Shown one piece after another: positions 62,861 to 64,000 of a stretch of DNA of 64,000 nt; the stretch's first letter is position 1; each line of letters opens with the position of its first letter. Made by a program: the position numbers and the translations under genes. This stretch comes from a virus, in the IMG/VR virus record IMGVR_UViG_3300001041_000012, positions 1 to 64,000 of that record; one strand, written 5' to 3'. Under the pieces are notes generated by a model. That model worked only from the letters and a program-made list of their open reading frames with translations, did not search any database and was not told the DNA's origin.

Positions 62861-64000
62861 TTATGGATTTGTAAACATAACTCCTGCTGAAGTTGATATA
62901 AAGTCAATAGCATAGAGTGTCAATAAATCCAGTGCTATGTATCCGCGGCCATTATTATTGAATGAAATAGACACTCGAAAATCTTGAATAACCTTCGCCG
63001 TTTTTAGGGCATTAAGCTTTTCGTTAAGTTGCTTGTCCATCTCTTTCTTCTTAATGATTGGTGTATAGGGCTCGCCAATAACATTATTAACTAATAAGTT
63101 GATCTCAGAGAGAACAGCTTGCACCTGTCTGACATTGATCATACTATGTAAATCAGACGAACTAAGGGCGGCTGTAACTCCACTTGAAATTACAAGACTC
63201 TCAGAATTGACACTATAACGAAATGTCACGATACCCATATTGGACAGCTCATAAATCTCATTTGTTGTAAATTCATAACGTAGAGTATTAAGTCCTGGAA
63301 TTGGCTGATTTGTAGGGGTGGCACTCGCTCCGAGATTTGTAAGCATCGCCGCATAGATCGCGGCGCAATTATCTGTATACTCGGTTTCTAATCCTTCATT
63401 AAAGACGGCTTCCGCTGCGACTAAAGAAACATAATAACCCTGATCGATATACTCTCCGCCGTCAAAAACTGTTAGATCAAAGCGAGTTTTAAAGGCCGTA
63501 GCATTTGCAAGCTTAACAATATATGAATACTCGGTCGTCACGTCGCTAACATTTGTGATGGGCTTAAATCCTAAAACACCGTGTGTCATAAAACCAAAGT
63601 TCATTTGACGCATGCAAAAGTCAATTAACTGACCATGGAACGTACAGGCCTTATAATTATTCTTTACATCAACGAGATCTAAAACATCGTCACCATCGCT
63701 ATAGTATCCGTCACCCCAGGAATTCTCGCCATAAATTGTTACCGGATGGACATCGTCAAAATAGACACCTAATGGTAATATGATATCCGCATAGATACCT
63801 TCAAGCAGGCCATAGGTTTCATTTAACTCGACATAGAGGTCGTTCTTACTGAGCGTTACTCCGTCATTACCTCCGATTAGATTAGCACGGAGATTTAGAT
63901 TAGGACCAACAATAGCCTGAGAACTTTCTAAACCATAAGGTGTCGATGCGTATACTAAACTTTGTCCACTATCGGTATCTTGATTAATCGACTGACATAG
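62861..64000 (-). CDS. Second tail-sheath-like protein (5' end outside window)
   Basis: The frame is open from the window edge to a stop at 62861, giving 379 residues; the Met at 63613 is internal, since homologous sequence continues upstream of it. The visible part contains GGNDGVTLSKNDLY near residue 45, matching GNDGLNLSKEEMY in the sheath. Then follow LLEGIYADIILPLGVYFDDV and a C-terminal section (VRQVQAVLSEINLLVNNVIG, EPYTPIIKKKEMDKQLNEKL, FRVSISFNNNGRGYIALDLL) that parallels the sheath end. It may be a minor sheath ring, a sheath terminator-like ring, or the first sheath layer. Its start and N terminus are not in view. Confidence 0.76.
   Translation of the reverse strand, partial: LCQSINQDTDSGQSLVYASTPYGLESSQAIVGPNLNLRANLIGGNDGVTLSKNDLYVELNETYGLLEGIYADIILPLGVYFDDVHPVTIYGENSWGDGYYSDGDDVLDLVDVKNNYKACTFHGQLIDFCMRQMNFGFMTHGVLGFKPITNVSDVTTEYSYIVKLANATAFKTRFDLTVFDGGEYIDQGYYVSLVAAEAVFNEGLETEYTDNCAAIYAAMLTNLGASATPTNQPIPGLNTLRYEFTTNEIYELSNMGIVTFRYSVNSESLVISSGVTAALSSSDLHSMINVRQVQAVLSEINLLVNNVIGEPYTPIIKKKEMDKQLNEKLNALKTAKVIQDFRVSISFNNNGRGYIALDLLTLYAIDFISTSAGVMFTNP

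Noticed and set aside
62861-63613. Separate 250-aa gene starting at Met 63613
   Set aside because: The frame continues without a stop to the window edge, and the upstream codons carry sheath-like motifs (GGNDG, LSK), so this Met is internal.
1-64000. CRISPR array or tRNA genes
   Set aside because: No short regularly spaced direct repeats and no cloverleaf-like segments were noticed. The only tandem repeats are coding units of about 1 kb. A tRNAscan run was not possible here.

Overview
The window is a continuous late structural block from a large contractile-tailed phage (myovirus type). Every supported gene lies on the minus strand, so transcription runs from high to low coordinates. Genes are packed with gaps of a few bases or small overlaps. 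Most carry strong Shine-Dalgarno sequences of the AGGAGGTGAT type. No tRNA, integrase, replication gene, CRISPR array or plus-strand gene was found. The virion-borne lysozyme, M23 endopeptidase and peptidoglycan-binding domains, with the strong ribosome sites, suggest a Gram-positive (Firmicutes-like) host. That is inference; no host gene is present.

Layout in transcription order. 64000-62861: 3' part of a tail-sheath-like gene. 62849-62211: probable tail terminator/completion protein. 62196-59707: main tail sheath. 59639-55885: three tail-tube-family paralogues, one with an inserted Ig/carboxypeptidase-regulatory domain and one with two peptidoglycan-binding domains. 55870-54703: two paralogous tail-assembly-chaperone-like proteins. 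54719-42541: two giant proteins (1822 and 2222 aa) in the tape-measure position. They carry a RecB-type PD-(D/E)XK nuclease signature, a degenerate staphylococcal-nuclease fold and a complete DEDDh exonuclease signature. 42526-36209: a hub protein with lysozyme and M23 domains, then a three-gene central spike (OB fold, beta-prism, PAAR tip). The PAAR gene has an in-frame TGA at codon 25. 36205-34974: gp25-like and baseplate-J-like wedge proteins.

34884-15447 is a receptor-binding/fibre cassette built by shuffling a few modules: six tandem YWVGG-GNW repeats of about 320 aa in a 2945-aa protein, SPRY domains, F5/8C (discoidin) domains inserted into a C-type-lectin-like fold ending in GFRPVL, and shared C-terminal domains. 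A permuted NlpC/P60 hydrolase and small accessory proteins close it. 15349-1 holds a tail-protein-I-like wedge component, a 2700-aa lectin/Fn3/Ig giant and several beta-rich proteins that may form baseplate-distal or long fibre structures. A good sigma70-type promoter and a leader hairpin precede this last block.

The genes together encode the tail tube, sheath, tape measure, lytic hub, spike, baseplate wedge and a very elaborate adhesion apparatus. The most unusual points are the TGA-interrupted PAAR tip, nuclease domains inside tape-measure-position proteins, decorated tube paralogues, lectin/discoidin domain insertions, and perfect palindromes without U-tracts between several genes.
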